Shown here one piece after another: positions 24,643-33,949 of a stretch of 64,000 bases of DNA. The position numbers were made by a program, and so were the translations under genes. The notes below the pieces were generated by a model. That model was not told the origin of the DNA. It was given only the letters and a program-made list of their open reading frames with translations, and searched no databases. Origin of the DNA: Dictyobacter formicarum (lineage in GTDB: Bacteria; Chloroflexota; Ktedonobacteria; Ktedonobacterales; Ktedonobacteraceae); assembly GCF_016587435.1 (NCBI RefSeq), contig NZ_BNJJ01000004.1:451889-515888 (forward strand), given 5' to 3'. How positions within the stretch are numbered: position 1 is the stretch's first letter; each line of letters opens with the position of its first letter.

Positions 24643-25662
24643 TTGGCTGTTACACTAAAGGATGTCGCGCTCAGGGCTGGAGTCTCAATCCGAACCGTCT
24701 CGAATGTGGTGAATAACTATCCGTATGTTACCCCTGAGATGCGTGAGCGGGTCAAAAAAGCCCTCGAGGAACTACACTATCAACCAAACCTCTCAGCCAG
24801 GTATCTACGCAAGGGGAGTTCCGGTATTATTGCCTATGCGATACCAGATTTGAGCAATGTCTATTTTTCTGAGATCGGTGAAGCAATTATTAAGGCAGGC
24901 CGTGAACGCTCCTATACCGTCTTAATTGATCGCACAAAAGGAAGAGAGAGCGAGCGCCAGGTTTTGCAAGGGCTTACGCCGCACCTGATTGACGGCGTTA
25001 TTTTGAGTCCCTTTGCCTCAGAGCCAGAGGACCTGGCTCCCCGCGCTGGATCGATCCCTATCGTGTTGTTGGGTGATCGCATTTACGAGGTCCCCTATGA
25101 TCACGTGACATATGACAATATTGCGACTGCGCGTACGGCCACGCAACACCTGATCGGCCTGGGCCGCAAGCATATCGCCGCTATTGGTGTGCAGGAATCC
25201 GACTCGCATGAGACCGAGACGTCACGCCTGCGTCTGCGAGGTTATACCGAAGCGTTAACCGAGGCCGGTTTACCTGTTGATCCTCATCTTATCGTCCGAG
25301 GGTTGCCTCTCTTCAATCGCAACAATGGAGCTAAAGCGCTGCGGCAGTTGCTGGCCCTCGATACGCCGCCGGATGGCATTTTTTGCTTTAACGACCACCT
25401 GGCCCTGGGAGTGATGCGAGCCATTCATGAAGCGGGATATCGTGTGCCTGAAGATATCGCTGTTGTCGGTTTTGATGATATTGAAGATAGCCGCTATTCC
25501 ATCCCCTCACTTACCACCATCTCACCCGACAAAGAGAAAATCGGCTACCTTGCGACGACCTTCCTGTTGGGGCGTATCGATGGCACACGTACCGGACCTC
25601 CTGAACGCGTTGAAGTGCCCTGTCAGCTCATCGTGCGCGAAAGCACGACCGTAACCTCATAG
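24643..25662 (+). CDS. LacI-family transcriptional repressor of the arabinofuranoside genes
   Basis: A 339-residue regulator. The N-terminal helix-turn-helix is TLKDVALRAGVSIRTVSNVVNN with the hinge helix NLSARYLRKG. The periplasmic-binding-like effector domain follows (VILSPF, GDRIYEVPYDHVTYDN, FCFNDHLALGVMRAI, VVGFDDIEDSRY). It starts at TTG 24643, directly after an in-frame TGA, with a weak GGTGG site. It is divergent from the GH51 gene. Family members bind CG-centred palindromes, and such sites (AACGTT core) lie at this gene, at the GH51 gene and at the transporter operon. Release by arabinose or an arabino-oligosaccharide is inferred. Confidence 0.92.
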   Translation: MAVTLKDVALRAGVSIRTVSNVVNNYPYVTPEMRERVKKALEELHYQPNLSARYLRKGSSGIIAYAIPDLSNVYFSEIGEAIIKAGRERSYTVLIDRTKGRESERQVLQGLTPHLIDGVILSPFASEPEDLAPRAGSIPIVLLGDRIYEVPYDHVTYDNIATARTATQHLIGLGRKHIAAIGVQESDSHETETSRLRLRGYTEALTEAGLPVDPHLIVRGLPLFNRNNGAKALRQLLALDTPPDGIFCFNDHLALGVMRAIHEAGYRVPEDIAVVGFDDIEDSRYSIPSLTTISPDKEKIGYLATTFLLGRIDGTRTGPPERVEVPCQLIVRESTTVTS

Positions 25663-25690
25663 ATCGGAGCTTGCCTCCTAGGTGCGTCCG

Positions 25691-25718
25691 TCCCCATTTG
25701 CTTTCTTGCAAATGGGGA
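25691..25718. terminator. Bidirectional terminator-like hairpin
   Basis: TCCCCATTTGC (25691-25701) and exact complement (25708-25718) with a 6-base loop. They are nested in an outer imperfect GAGCTTGCCTCC / GGAGGCGGAGCAAGCTC repeat between convergent genes. Confidence 0.65.
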
Positions 25719-25737
25719 ATTTGGAGGCGGAGCAAGC

Positions 25738-26571
25738 TCATGGTGTGTCCTGGATGAACTGACGGATGGTGTGCGCGAGTGTGTCAGGTTGGTCAAGAGG
25801 GATGAGCGTAAAGCTATCAGTGATCTCCTTCAACCGTGCATTGGGTAGGAGTGCGGCTAGCCGCCGTCCGTGTTCAGGGGGCATCAGACGATCCTCTTTG
25901 GCCCAGACGACGAGGGCTGGACGATCAAAAGAGCGCAGACGCTCAGCCGCAGTGAGCAGGTCGCTCTTGTTGGAGTGACGCAGATACTTCAGGAGATCGC
26001 GGCGGATCTCTTGTTTGCTCAACAGTGGGCGCAACCAGGCGTCGGTGATCTCGTGAGGGATTGGTCGCTTCGTCATCAATCCAAAGGCCAACGGCAGGCG
26101 GCGCAATGCGCGGAGACGCAGGGGCTGGGCGAGGAAGTTCAGACCTCCCGGCAATCTGGCAGCAAACGTTATCGTGTGCCCGGGCAGTCCGGATGGGATG
26201 TTCTCGAAGGCTTCACATGAGGTGATCACCAGCCGTGCCAGACGCTCAGGATATTCGCCTGCCGTGGCCTGGAAAACTCCCAGGTCGTTGCCAACCAGGG
26301 TTACCTCACGCAGGTCCAGGGCCTCCAGAAACTCGGCCTGAAGCTTCGCAAGGCCGTGGAACGAGAGATCGGCGTCTGCCCGCATGGGCTGCCGATGACT
26401 GCCGACAGGCAGCGTCGGCACCACACAGCGGTAGTCGGTGCGCAGTTCGCGAACGACGTGACGCCACAATGAGTCATCCATAAGCAACCCGTGCTGCAGG
26501 ACGATAATGGGACCGCTGCCATCTGTGTCCTCATACTCGATGATCCCTGTTGAGAGTTCGATTTCTTGCAT
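25738..26571 (-). CDS. Alpha/beta hydrolase with Asp nucleophile (dehalogenase/epoxide hydrolase-like)
   Basis: A 277-residue alpha/beta-hydrolase-fold protein. The oxyanion motif is QHGLLMDDSLW and the nucleophile elbow is GNDLG with Asp96, so the nucleophile is aspartate as in haloalkane dehalogenases and epoxide hydrolases, not serine. The usual catalytic His near the C-terminus is not visible: the expected position reads DSFTLIPLDQPDTL, a pattern also seen in some GND-type relatives. The activity is therefore uncertain. The ATG at 26571 is chosen because homologous sequence begins there, although GGAG is rather far upstream. It is divergent from a LysR-family regulator that may control it. 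Confidence 0.8.
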   Translation of the reverse strand: MQEIELSTGIIEYEDTDGSGPIIVLQHGLLMDDSLWRHVVRELRTDYRCVVPTLPVGSHRQPMRADADLSFHGLAKLQAEFLEALDLREVTLVGNDLGVFQATAGEYPERLARLVITSCEAFENIPSGLPGHTITFAARLPGGLNFLAQPLRLRALRRLPLAFGLMTKRPIPHEITDAWLRPLLSKQEIRRDLLKYLRHSNKSDLLTAAERLRSFDRPALVVWAKEDRLMPPEHGRRLAALLPNARLKEITDSFTLIPLDQPDTLAHTIRQFIQDTP

Positions 26572-26779
26572 ATTTATATCTTCTCCATATTTATTTGTGC
26601 CTCTTCTAGTGTCTACGGAGGGAACAGATGTCTCCCTCTTGTTGAAATACACCATACAGGATATACTATCCCTTGTCCAACACTTATTCTTGTCTCATTA
26701 ACACTTGTGTGATACATAATGACAGGAACGAAAGCGGGACCGTTCGCACCTTTACTTTAAAGGTGGAGGGAAATCTCAC

Positions 26780-27685
26780 ATGGAGCTTCGTCACCTGCGC
26801 TATTTTGTCGCCGTCGCCGAAGAATTACACTTTGCTCGTGCTGCCGAGCGATTACACATGGCTCAACAGCCTCTGAGTTTTCAAATCAAACAACTAGAAG
26901 AAGAACTTGGGGTGACGCTTTTTCGGCGCACAACGCGCCGGGTCGAATTGACTGATGCGGGGCGCGCCTTGCTCACAGAGGTCTACGCCGCGCTTGCTCA
27001 CCTGCGCCAGGGAGTTGAAACAGCCAGGCGCGTGGAGCGAGGAGAAACGGGGTCGTTAGTGATTGGCTATGCGAGCATGGCCCTCTACAATCTGGTGCCC
27101 CCGGCCGTGCACCTCTTTCGCGAGCGCTTTCCCGATGTACAAGTCACATTGCGTGAGTTATGTTCCCCTGATCTTGAAGAGCAGCTTTTAGAGGGTGCTT
27201 TCGATGTTGGTCTTGCTATACAAGGAATGCACGATCCTGAACTGATCTATGAGACAGTCCTGCGTGAGCAGGCGACGGTTGCCATTCCGAAAAACCATCC
27301 GCTTGGAAGACAGGCACAGATTCCGCTGCGAGCCCTGGCTTCGGAACCATTTGTGATGTATGAGCGCACACAACGATCGTTGATCCACAATCAAATCATG
27401 GCGATGTGTCGGGAAGCTGGTTTTAGCCCCAACGTTGTCCAGGAAGCGGCATCCGAGCAGGCCGTGATCGGATTAGTTGCGGCAGGAGTGGGGGTCTCGT
27501 TGGTTTCGGCCTGCATGAGCGGATTACGCACGGATGAAGTAGCCTATCGGCCACTCATTGATCCGGAGACTTCGGTCGAGTATGCCGTTGTCTGGAAACG
27601 AGAGAATTCCTCGCCTTTCGTTAAGGCATTTCTGAACATTGCCAGGGATGTCTCCCAACACGCTGGCCCTGGCTCAAAGAAATGA
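26780..27685 (+). CDS. LysR-family transcriptional regulator
   Basis: A 301-residue LysR regulator. The N-terminal winged HTH is MELRHLRYFVAVAEELHFARAAERLHMAQQPLS, with LGVTLFRRTTRRVELTDAG following. The effector-binding domain is about 90-290 (GSLVIGYASMALYNLVPPAV). The sequence type is close to the CatM/BenM/CbnR group that senses aromatic acids. GGAGGG lies about 12 bases before the ATG. It is divergent from the Asp-nucleophile hydrolase, the usual arrangement for a LysR protein and its target. The intergenic TTGTGTGATACATAA near 26705 has a T-N11-A form, but this is weak evidence. Confidence 0.9.
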   Translation: MELRHLRYFVAVAEELHFARAAERLHMAQQPLSFQIKQLEEELGVTLFRRTTRRVELTDAGRALLTEVYAALAHLRQGVETARRVERGETGSLVIGYASMALYNLVPPAVHLFRERFPDVQVTLRELCSPDLEEQLLEGAFDVGLAIQGMHDPELIYETVLREQATVAIPKNHPLGRQAQIPLRALASEPFVMYERTQRSLIHNQIMAMCREAGFSPNVVQEAASEQAVIGLVAAGVGVSLVSACMSGLRTDEVAYRPLIDPETSVEYAVVWKRENSSPFVKAFLNIARDVSQHAGPGSKK

Positions 27686-27735
27686 CGAACTCCCGTTTTC
27701 GATTCTTTCTGCGTTTCCTTTTTCATTAACGCATA

Positions 27736-28620
27736 TCACCCCTTTTTGGTGGGTTTATGAGTCAAACTACAGAAGCGCTGGATGGTAGAGCAGAAAAGGT
27801 CCGGCTCATCATCCGCAATGTCGTGTCCGCTTTGTTCAAAGGTAACCAGTTGGGCGTGTGGTATGTCTGCCAGCATTTCACAATGATGGCATGGAATAAT
27901 AGGATCATTTTTTCCACACAGCACCAGTGTGGGAACCGTAATAGAATGTAGTTGCTCTGCTATCGAGGAGGTCGCAAACATTGCCTCGGCGGCCTGCTGC
28001 CTGGTTAGTTGTGTGCCAACGAGCGGAGCGACCATGAGCGGTTCGTTATCTTTGAGATAGATCCATACACCAGGTCGGCGATTATGCCAATGGTAGCCAG
28101 TTCGTTGATCGCCACTTTTTGCGGCTTCTGCTTTAAATGTGGCGATATCCTGAGCCCACATAGGGTGGTTGGGACTGGCGATAGATTGCTCATCCTCCAG
28201 CATCCGGGGTCCGTTAGCGGTGGTGCTGCAGACAATCAAACTTTGTAGCGCCTCAGGATGGCTCAGGGCATAGAGCAGTCCAACGTCCCCACCAGATGAG
28301 CCTCCAATAAAGTTCCATCGTGGTATGTTCAAGTGTATACGTACTTTTTCCAGGTCTTCAACCAGGCATGAGAGGGTTGCATCCTCCGGTGACTTTAATG
28401 GCGATGATTGTCCCATGCCCCTTGGATTGACGACCACCAGCGTGCCTGCTGCCCGGCGCAAGGCCTGTAAGTATGAATTAGTATTCAATGTGGAGAATGT
28501 ATTTCCTGTTGCCGGTGCAAAAGGATGCGTGGTGCAAAGAACTGGCTGTTGTTCACCAGTAATAAATACTTCAATGGCTGTCTGTTTATCAATCGCTAGC
28601 AGAATCTGTTTGACTGGCAT
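27736..28620 (-). CDS. Alpha/beta hydrolase, proline-iminopeptidase-like
   Basis: A protein of about 294 residues. The nucleophile elbow is FIGGSSGG with Ser108, the acid is in VLCGKNDPI and the His in FEQSGHDIADDEPD, so the triad looks complete. NPRGMGQSSP (65-74) corresponds to the DxRGxGxS motif of proline iminopeptidase and homoserine-acetyltransferase-like hydrolases. The start is set at ATG 28620 with GGAGGG upstream; the ATG at 28638 overlaps that site. There is no signal peptide. The substrate is unknown. It ends about 50 bases from the stop of the LysR gene (convergent). Confidence 0.82.
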   Translation of the reverse strand: MPVKQILLAIDKQTAIEVFITGEQQPVLCTTHPFAPATGNTFSTLNTNSYLQALRRAAGTLVVVNPRGMGQSSPLKSPEDATLSCLVEDLEKVRIHLNIPRWNFIGGSSGGDVGLLYALSHPEALQSLIVCSTTANGPRMLEDEQSIASPNHPMWAQDIATFKAEAAKSGDQRTGYHWHNRRPGVWIYLKDNEPLMVAPLVGTQLTRQQAAEAMFATSSIAEQLHSITVPTLVLCGKNDPIIPCHHCEMLADIPHAQLVTFEQSGHDIADDEPDLFCSTIQRFCSLTHKPTKKG

Positions 28621-28715
28621 CTTTGTGGCTCCCTCCAAACCAGTATTCTTCTCCTGATCTATTGTTTTAGATGATTGAAGTGAGTCGTCATAAATGCTCC
28701 AGTGATCGTTGAAGC

Positions 28716-29354
28716 TTAATCGCGCTCTTCTTCCTTTTGTAGGGCGGTATTCTCCAGGATGATATCCTCACCTGTTGTGGCTTCGCCAGCAATCCAGTTC
28801 TGGGCTAATTGTTCGGCGCTGAGCGCGGGCAGTTTGCGCAGTTCTCGTGGGATGAAGTAGCAGACCAGACTGATCAAAAAGGCACCGACCAGCAGATAGA
28901 TCCAGCCATCCAGAGCACCGAGTCCGAACTGAGCCGTAACGAGGACGCCTCCGGTACAAAAGAGCAGCCCGAGCAGCGTGATCAGGATTCGAATGACCAG
29001 CCGACTCCACCAGGGGGTGACATGTCCATAGGCCTGCAGGAACAAGCGGTGCCGTTCTGTCTGGCGATAGCGTTGAATGTCAGCCAGTGCAGGCGCCTTG
29101 AAGGCATAAGAAATGCAGATAATACCGCCAATGATGAACGCGAGAAAAGCCAGCAACAGGAACACATGCAAGAGCCCTCCTGGCTGATTATAGGCCAGAA
29201 TAGATAGAGGATTATCAATGTAGAGCGAAGCCAGCCCAAGCGCGCCTAATCCACCCGTAATTACCATTAAAAGACCATAAATGGGGTAATAGCGGCGGCG
29301 GTGCATCAGGCGTTGTCTATATTGTTCGAAATCAGGGTTTGATGGCGCAGACAA
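28716..29354 (-). CDS. Four-TM membrane protein of unknown function
   Basis: A protein of about 212 residues with four hydrophobic helices in two pairs (about 25-45, 62-85, 122-145 and 150-170) separated by a basic segment with RYRQTERHRLF. The C-terminal 40 residues are soluble and acidic. I recognise no family. The start is uncertain: the GTG at 29366 lies inside the AAGGAGGTGAG ribosome site, so the TTG at 29354, 11 bases from GGAGG, is chosen. A short palindrome at 29407-29427 precedes it. It stands alone next to a zone of transposase debris. Confidence 0.6.
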   Translation of the reverse strand: MSAPSNPDFEQYRQRLMHRRRYYPIYGLLMVITGGLGALGLASLYIDNPLSILAYNQPGGLLHVFLLLAFLAFIIGGIICISYAFKAPALADIQRYRQTERHRLFLQAYGHVTPWWSRLVIRILITLLGLLFCTGGVLVTAQFGLGALDGWIYLLVGAFLISLVCYFIPRELRKLPALSAEQLAQNWIAGEATTGEDIILENTALQKEEERD

Positions 29355-29406
29355 AACGTTTCTCACCTCCTTATAAGATAAACGATTTTACATAGCAAAA
29401 GAGTGC

Positions 29407-29427
29407 AAGTGTCCTGCCAGGACACTT
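29407..29427. promoter_or_regulatory. Short palindrome upstream of the 28716-29354 gene
   Basis: AAGTGTCCT, GCC, AGGACACTT: perfect 9-bp arms about 50 bases upstream of the membrane protein start. It may be an operator or a terminator at the edge of the IS remnants. Confidence 0.35.
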
Positions 29428-29560
29428 ACCCCTAATTTAAGGAGTGTAAACAAGACAGGTAACTAACTCTTATGCTCAAGAAGCCCGACTAGATACCCAT
29501 AATCATACGCTTTTATTCGTAATTGTTCAAATAATTTACTGTCAAATTTAGGTTGCATAT

Positions 29561-30075
29561 GTTGGGTATCTCGGACAATACCTTCATAGTTGGAAACAGC
29601 CGCTGAGGGAGCATGGTCAGGATGCCTTTCCTGAAGCTAGCAAGGTGGGGGTGAGCACGTTGGTGAAGTTCTACGAACAGGTGGTGTAGGCCTATCCGCA
29701 TGCCACGCGCATCTGGATGGTGCAAGACAATTCCTTTATCCATTTTCATCCCGACGTGCTGGTCGCCTTAGAGCCGCAAGAGAGTCCGTTTCCGTTCAAA
29801 CGAGCCAAGCACTGGCCTACCGAGCCAAGTTTGCGTGCCCTCAAGAAATGGCGGGAGCGCAAACTGCCGATTCAATTGGTCACGCTTCCCACCTCAGCCT
29901 CGTGGTGTAATCCCATTGAGAAGCTCTGGCGCAAGGCCAAACAGGAGAAGTTGCACTTGCACTGCCTGGCCAACGCCTTGAAGACTTTACGCCAGGAGAT
30001 GATTGCTACTTTGAGCAGTTTGCCAACGGGTCCGCTGACCTGCTCCGCTACACCGGTCTGCATCCTCCCTATTAA
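29561..30075 (+). pseudogene. IS630-like transposase remnant
   Basis: One reading frame shows transposase-like sequence: YLGQYLHSWKQPLREHGQ, then a TAG (about 29687), then AYPHATRIWMVQDN and LPTSASWCNPIEKLWRKAKQ. The DN near the start and the NPIEKLWRKAK near the end correspond to the second Asp and the Glu of the IS630/Tc1 DDE domain. The N-terminal HTH is missing and the first Asp region is not visible. No clear terminal inverted repeats were found. It is a decayed copy. Confidence 0.7.
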
Positions 30076-30089
30076 TTTGTCAATGTTCA

Positions 30090-30420
30090 TGTACCAGTTT
30101 GGACCCGCTGGGGCTGCCGCTGACCACAGAAGTGCTCTCGAGCGAGCACGCCGATGATCGTGTGTATCTGCCCATCATTGCTCGTGTGCGTGAGGGGCTC
30201 TAACGGCAGGGATTGCTCTATATGGGAGATTGCAAAATGGCCGCGTGGCAGACCCGCGCGCGTCTTGCTGCGCAAGGGGATTTTTACCTGTACCCTCTTT
30301 CGACTCTGCAAGCACTTCCAGAACAGATAAACTAGGAACTGGAAATCCAACGCCGATAAGGCAGCCGACTGATTGAAGTCTGTCGCGTGGTAGAAGTGGA
30401 ACGGCGTCTGCTGCGTGGGG
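30090..30420 (+). pseudogene. IS1634/IS4-like transposase remnant
   Basis: Directly after the IS630-like relic, a frame reads DPLGLPLTTEVLSSEHADDR, then a stop, then LLYMGDCKMAAWQTRARLAAQG, matching the middle DDE region (DPLG and GDCKM motifs) of IS1634-type transposases. At least three in-frame stops interrupt it and both ends are lost. The nested relics show repeated insertion at this locus. Confidence 0.65.
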
Positions 30421-30551
30421 ATCCACATCAAGCACAGATTAGTGGGAGTCTTCCATATGATATAGTATGTCGTGTTATCGATGTATATAGTGTAATCACC
30501 GCACAAAAGGGATCCAGGTGATGGAAAGATTTAATAATTTGGAGTTGATCA

Positions 30552-32258
30552 GTGAAAGCGATATTAGAGAGACGAAATATGAGGAAACGTCAGCAGATCA
30601 TTGAGCGTATACGTACTTCTTGGATTCAGGGGGTTCTAGAGCCTTCATTAGCAGATGTGCCATATATTCAACTGTTACTACAGCAACAGCAGGGTGGCGA
30701 GCCAGATCAGTATGATCAGGAAGGAGCAATGACTCTTTCATCTAACGCGCATATCATTGATATATATCATAATAGTGGCGGTAGATTGCTGATTTTAGGA
30801 GAGCCTGGTTCGGGAAAAACGACATTATTGCTTGAATTGCTACGTGACTTACTTGTATATGCCGAACAAGATGTGCATTTTCCTATTCCACTTCCCTTGA
30901 ACCTTTCGTCGTGGTCTAGGAAAAGGTTACCACTTGAGCAATGGGTGTCTGAAGAGTTAGCGAGTCAGTACAAGGTGAAACCATTTGAGCCTGGCCAACT
31001 TCTGCTCCTGCTTGATGGGTTAGAAGAAGTGGAAGAAGATGTGCGTGAAGCTTGCGTTCAAGCTCTTAACTCCTATCAGAACACACATAATCAGGTACAG
31101 ATGGTCGTATGTTGTTGTGCTATAGAATATAGACACTTGAAAGTAACCCTGCCACATCTCTCTGCCGTAGAAATTCGGCCATTGACAGATGAGCAGATCG
31201 ATGCGTATTTAACCGCTCTGCCTGCTCGACAAGATGAGATAAAGGCGACTCTTTCTACAGATGATGTGTTACACGATGTAGTGAGAGGGCCACTTTGGCT
31301 ATATATATTGGCGCATGTAGATCAGGACTCATTGCACCTGGATTTTTCGATGGCGAGCTTGGCTGAGAAAAAACATACGCTTCTGAATGCTTATATACGA
31401 TCTCGATTACAGGTGCCTGAAAAAAATAATCGATATACGCTTCCCGACCAGTTGCGCTGGCTGGCGTTTTTAGCTCGTCAATTGTATGGGCACCAACAAA
31501 CAGCGTTTCGGTTCAAACAGATCCAGCGATCCTGGTTGCCAGCAGGTCGATGGGTCCATATGTATCGTATTTTTATGGGAATTTTTGTGCTCTGCGCTGC
31601 AGGACTTACGTATAGTCTGGCTATTTTTGACTGGCGCGATATCTCTGCCATTATTGCTTTGCTGGTATGGTTAGTCCTTGCCGTCATTGTGTTTGTTGTA
31701 TGGCGCTTAATAATTGCTGAGAATGCCAGGCAAAATATTAGCTCCCTTTGGTTGCTTGTTGGCTTCGGGTGGGCCGGGCAGTTTCAGAAGTTGTTGAGCG
31801 ATCTCTCTCTTGGATGGATCTCCTGGTTCTTTATTGCGCTCAGTCTTCCAGTCATTTTTGTCGTGGTGGTTAGTCTTCCAGATAGGCGCCTCTCTTATCG
31901 TCCTGACGATGAATTTCGTCAAGCCATTCAGTACTCAATAGGATTCTGTTTGTGCAGTGTTTTATTGTTATGTCTATGGGGATGGCTATTACATGGGTTT
32001 GTGGGTATATGGAGCGGGTTGCGTTTGGGGTGGCTTTATGGGATATCTGCTGGATTGTCATTGGGTGGAGATGTTTCTATTGAGCACTTCATTCTTCGTT
32101 TCTGCCTCTGGCGTGCAAAGTGTCTTCCCTGGCGCTATATGGCCTTCCTTGACGATACCATGAAGAGAAAACTTTTGTACAGAGTTGGTGATCGCTACAT
32201 TTTTTGCAATACGGCGGTTTTTAAGTACTTTTTATCATTGGGTCAGGGTTCAGAATGA
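30552..32258 (+). CDS. NACHT-domain STAND NTPase with multi-TM C-terminus
   Basis: A 568-residue protein. A short basic N-terminal helix (RKRQQIIERIRTSWIQGVLEPSL) leads into the NACHT NTPase: Walker A GEPGSGKT (83-90), Walker B LLLLLDGLEEV (Asp155), and the sensor/winged-helix region to about 320. Residues from about 340 form five or six membrane helices. This NTPase-membrane layout is common in Ktedonobacteria and cyanobacteria and is thought to be signalling or defence related, but no member of this layout is characterised to my knowledge. It starts at GTG 30552 with GGAG 7 bases upstream. It is flanked by IS relics and followed by a HEAT-like protein gene. Confidence 0.85.
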   Translation: MKAILERRNMRKRQQIIERIRTSWIQGVLEPSLADVPYIQLLLQQQQGGEPDQYDQEGAMTLSSNAHIIDIYHNSGGRLLILGEPGSGKTTLLLELLRDLLVYAEQDVHFPIPLPLNLSSWSRKRLPLEQWVSEELASQYKVKPFEPGQLLLLLDGLEEVEEDVREACVQALNSYQNTHNQVQMVVCCCAIEYRHLKVTLPHLSAVEIRPLTDEQIDAYLTALPARQDEIKATLSTDDVLHDVVRGPLWLYILAHVDQDSLHLDFSMASLAEKKHTLLNAYIRSRLQVPEKNNRYTLPDQLRWLAFLARQLYGHQQTAFRFKQIQRSWLPAGRWVHMYRIFMGIFVLCAAGLTYSLAIFDWRDISAIIALLVWLVLAVIVFVVWRLIIAENARQNISSLWLLVGFGWAGQFQKLLSDLSLGWISWFFIALSLPVIFVVVVSLPDRRLSYRPDDEFRQAIQYSIGFCLCSVLLLCLWGWLLHGFVGIWSGLRLGWLYGISAGLSLGGDVSIEHFILRFCLWRAKCLPWRYMAFLDDTMKRKLLYRVGDRYIFCNTAVFKYFLSLGQGSE

Positions 32259-32472
32259 GCACTGATCAATGTGGCAACTTTGAACAACCCACACTGTGAC
32301 AAATAAATCCTGAGATGGCCTCCTGTTGATCGTTTGGTTGCTTAAAAAATTTGCACATCGCGTTACCTAAGGAGAGTTTCAAACCTAAACCTTTTTAGTA
32401 GATGTGTTTTGATTAAATTTAAAACCCAAAGAAATACTAGTGCTTATTTTGAGGGAGAAGGAGTTGTACATC

Positions 32473-33312
32473 ATGCGTAGTGAAAGAGAATATATGGAAC
32501 TTGCATTCATGGCCGACACAATTGGTCCATCTAGAGGTGATGAGTCCGAACAATCATTTCGTAATTGGGTTTCCCGTTGGGGGAAGCTTACTATTCCAAC
32601 GTTGCAGCATATCGTTACTCACACACATGATGAGAGAGAGAAGCGTATTGCGCTCGCTGCGATTGGGTATGCCGAGAGTGATGAATCACTTCCTTTTCTC
32701 GAACCCTATTTACACCAAGGCTCATTTGCGGAGCGGTTTATGAGTGCCTGGAGTTTGTGGGATAGTCATCGTGCACTTGCATTTTCGGTGTTGTCTCAGC
32801 TTCTGCAAGTCGATCTTCTGGCTGAGAAGTTTGATACATCACATCTTTTTTGGATATTCGAAAGATATGGTCATTTTTTGTATGCTCTCGAGCAATGGAG
32901 AAATCCACACGTTATTCCAACATTGAGATACGCGTTTATTTATGCCTGGAAAATGTATCAGATGCTAGAAGAGCAAAGACTGACCTCGAGTAATGATAAA
33001 GATGATAAATTTATGGTAGAAATGTTTGATGATTATCTGGGCACTCTCGCTTATAAATTGGGCCAATTTCATGTCCTTGGGGGACTCACTGGCATTGATA
33101 TTGATGATGATATGAGAGCAAAGCTTATTGTTTTGCTTACCCTAGGGCATTTCAAAGAACAGACGCATACGAACCTTATGGATGTATCGAGCATTATTTG
33201 TCTGAATACATCACATTCCATAAGATCATTAGTGATTTCCGCACTCCAAGAGCGTTTTGGTTTGCAGGAAGCTGAGTGCCAGGAATATCTTGATATTTAT
33301 TGTAAAAAATGA
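32473..33312 (+). CDS. HEAT-repeat-like protein of unknown function
   Basis: A protein of about 279 residues, helical and without membrane segments. The segment RIALAAIGYAESDESLPFLEPYL, followed by helices of similar spacing, resembles HEAT or PBS-lyase repeats used as protein-binding scaffolds. The assignment is by pattern only. The ATG at 32473 has AAGGAG 9 bases upstream. It lies 214 bases behind the NACHT NTPase on the same strand. Partnership with that NTPase is possible but not shown. The base composition is as AT-rich as the NTPase gene and lower in GC than the core genes nearby, consistent with an acquired pair. Confidence 0.55.
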   Translation: MRSEREYMELAFMADTIGPSRGDESEQSFRNWVSRWGKLTIPTLQHIVTHTHDEREKRIALAAIGYAESDESLPFLEPYLHQGSFAERFMSAWSLWDSHRALAFSVLSQLLQVDLLAEKFDTSHLFWIFERYGHFLYALEQWRNPHVIPTLRYAFIYAWKMYQMLEEQRLTSSNDKDDKFMVEMFDDYLGTLAYKLGQFHVLGGLTGIDIDDDMRAKLIVLLTLGHFKEQTHTNLMDVSSIICLNTSHSIRSLVISALQERFGLQEAECQEYLDIYCKK

Positions 33313-33448
33313 AGTTATTACCAACAGGTCCAGATGATGAAGATCTCAAGGAAATCAGCGACGGTGATTTCCCATTTTGATATTGATGGAGCTGTTAAAA
33401 TGCTCAGTATTTTTGGGGTTATGTGATATATAGAAAAAAGAACATCTG

Positions 33449-33925
33449 ATGCTTTTATATCTTCATTCCACGCGACGCGAAGCCCTCACGGCCAGCGAAA
33501 CCACGCTCACCCGCTGGTCGCTCACCACCAATCCGGCGACCCTACTGACTCAGGTTTCTACGGTCCCGGCAATCTTCTTTGAACACTTGTATGATCCAGG
33601 TGGCCGGATGCACACCTTTGGTGGGATTAGCTGCACTCCAGATGGCGAATTCTTTGCGTTGCAGCAGCCCTAGCTGTCAGATTCCCACCCTCAAAGCCCT
33701 TGCGTGATAGAATAGCGCCGTTGGGATGACCTCTTGCCAGCTCGAACCGCTATCGTTTCTCACACTGGATGCCCGATGATGAGTATGGATTGCCCCCCCG
33801 ATCGTCGCTGGCTTGTCATGGACAATGTTGACCATATTTGTCTCTTCGACTGGCACACTGGCGAGGTGATCAACATCAAGTTCGCTACGAAAGATTGTAC
33901 CCCCCTGTCCAATGAAACTTCATTG
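33449..33925 (+). pseudogene. Decayed beta-propeller (WD40-like) gene
   Basis: One frame with two or more in-frame stops (the first at 33671) reads GGISCTPDGEFFAL and later WLVMDNVDHICLFDWHTGEV, the strand pattern of WD40-type repeats. It has no start or ribosome site. A possible continuation (FANGITFDDYREGHVAVTNQ) is at 34253-34342, beyond the IS1182 fragment. The assignment is weak. Confidence 0.4.
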
Positions 33926-33949
33926 TACGACGGTTCCGCGTCGAATCGA

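Noticed and set aside
24643..25662. Possibility that the LacI-family gene regulates the downstream hydrolase instead
   Set aside because: No AACGTTGCAA-type site lies near the hydrolase; all three sites flank the arabinofuranoside genes.
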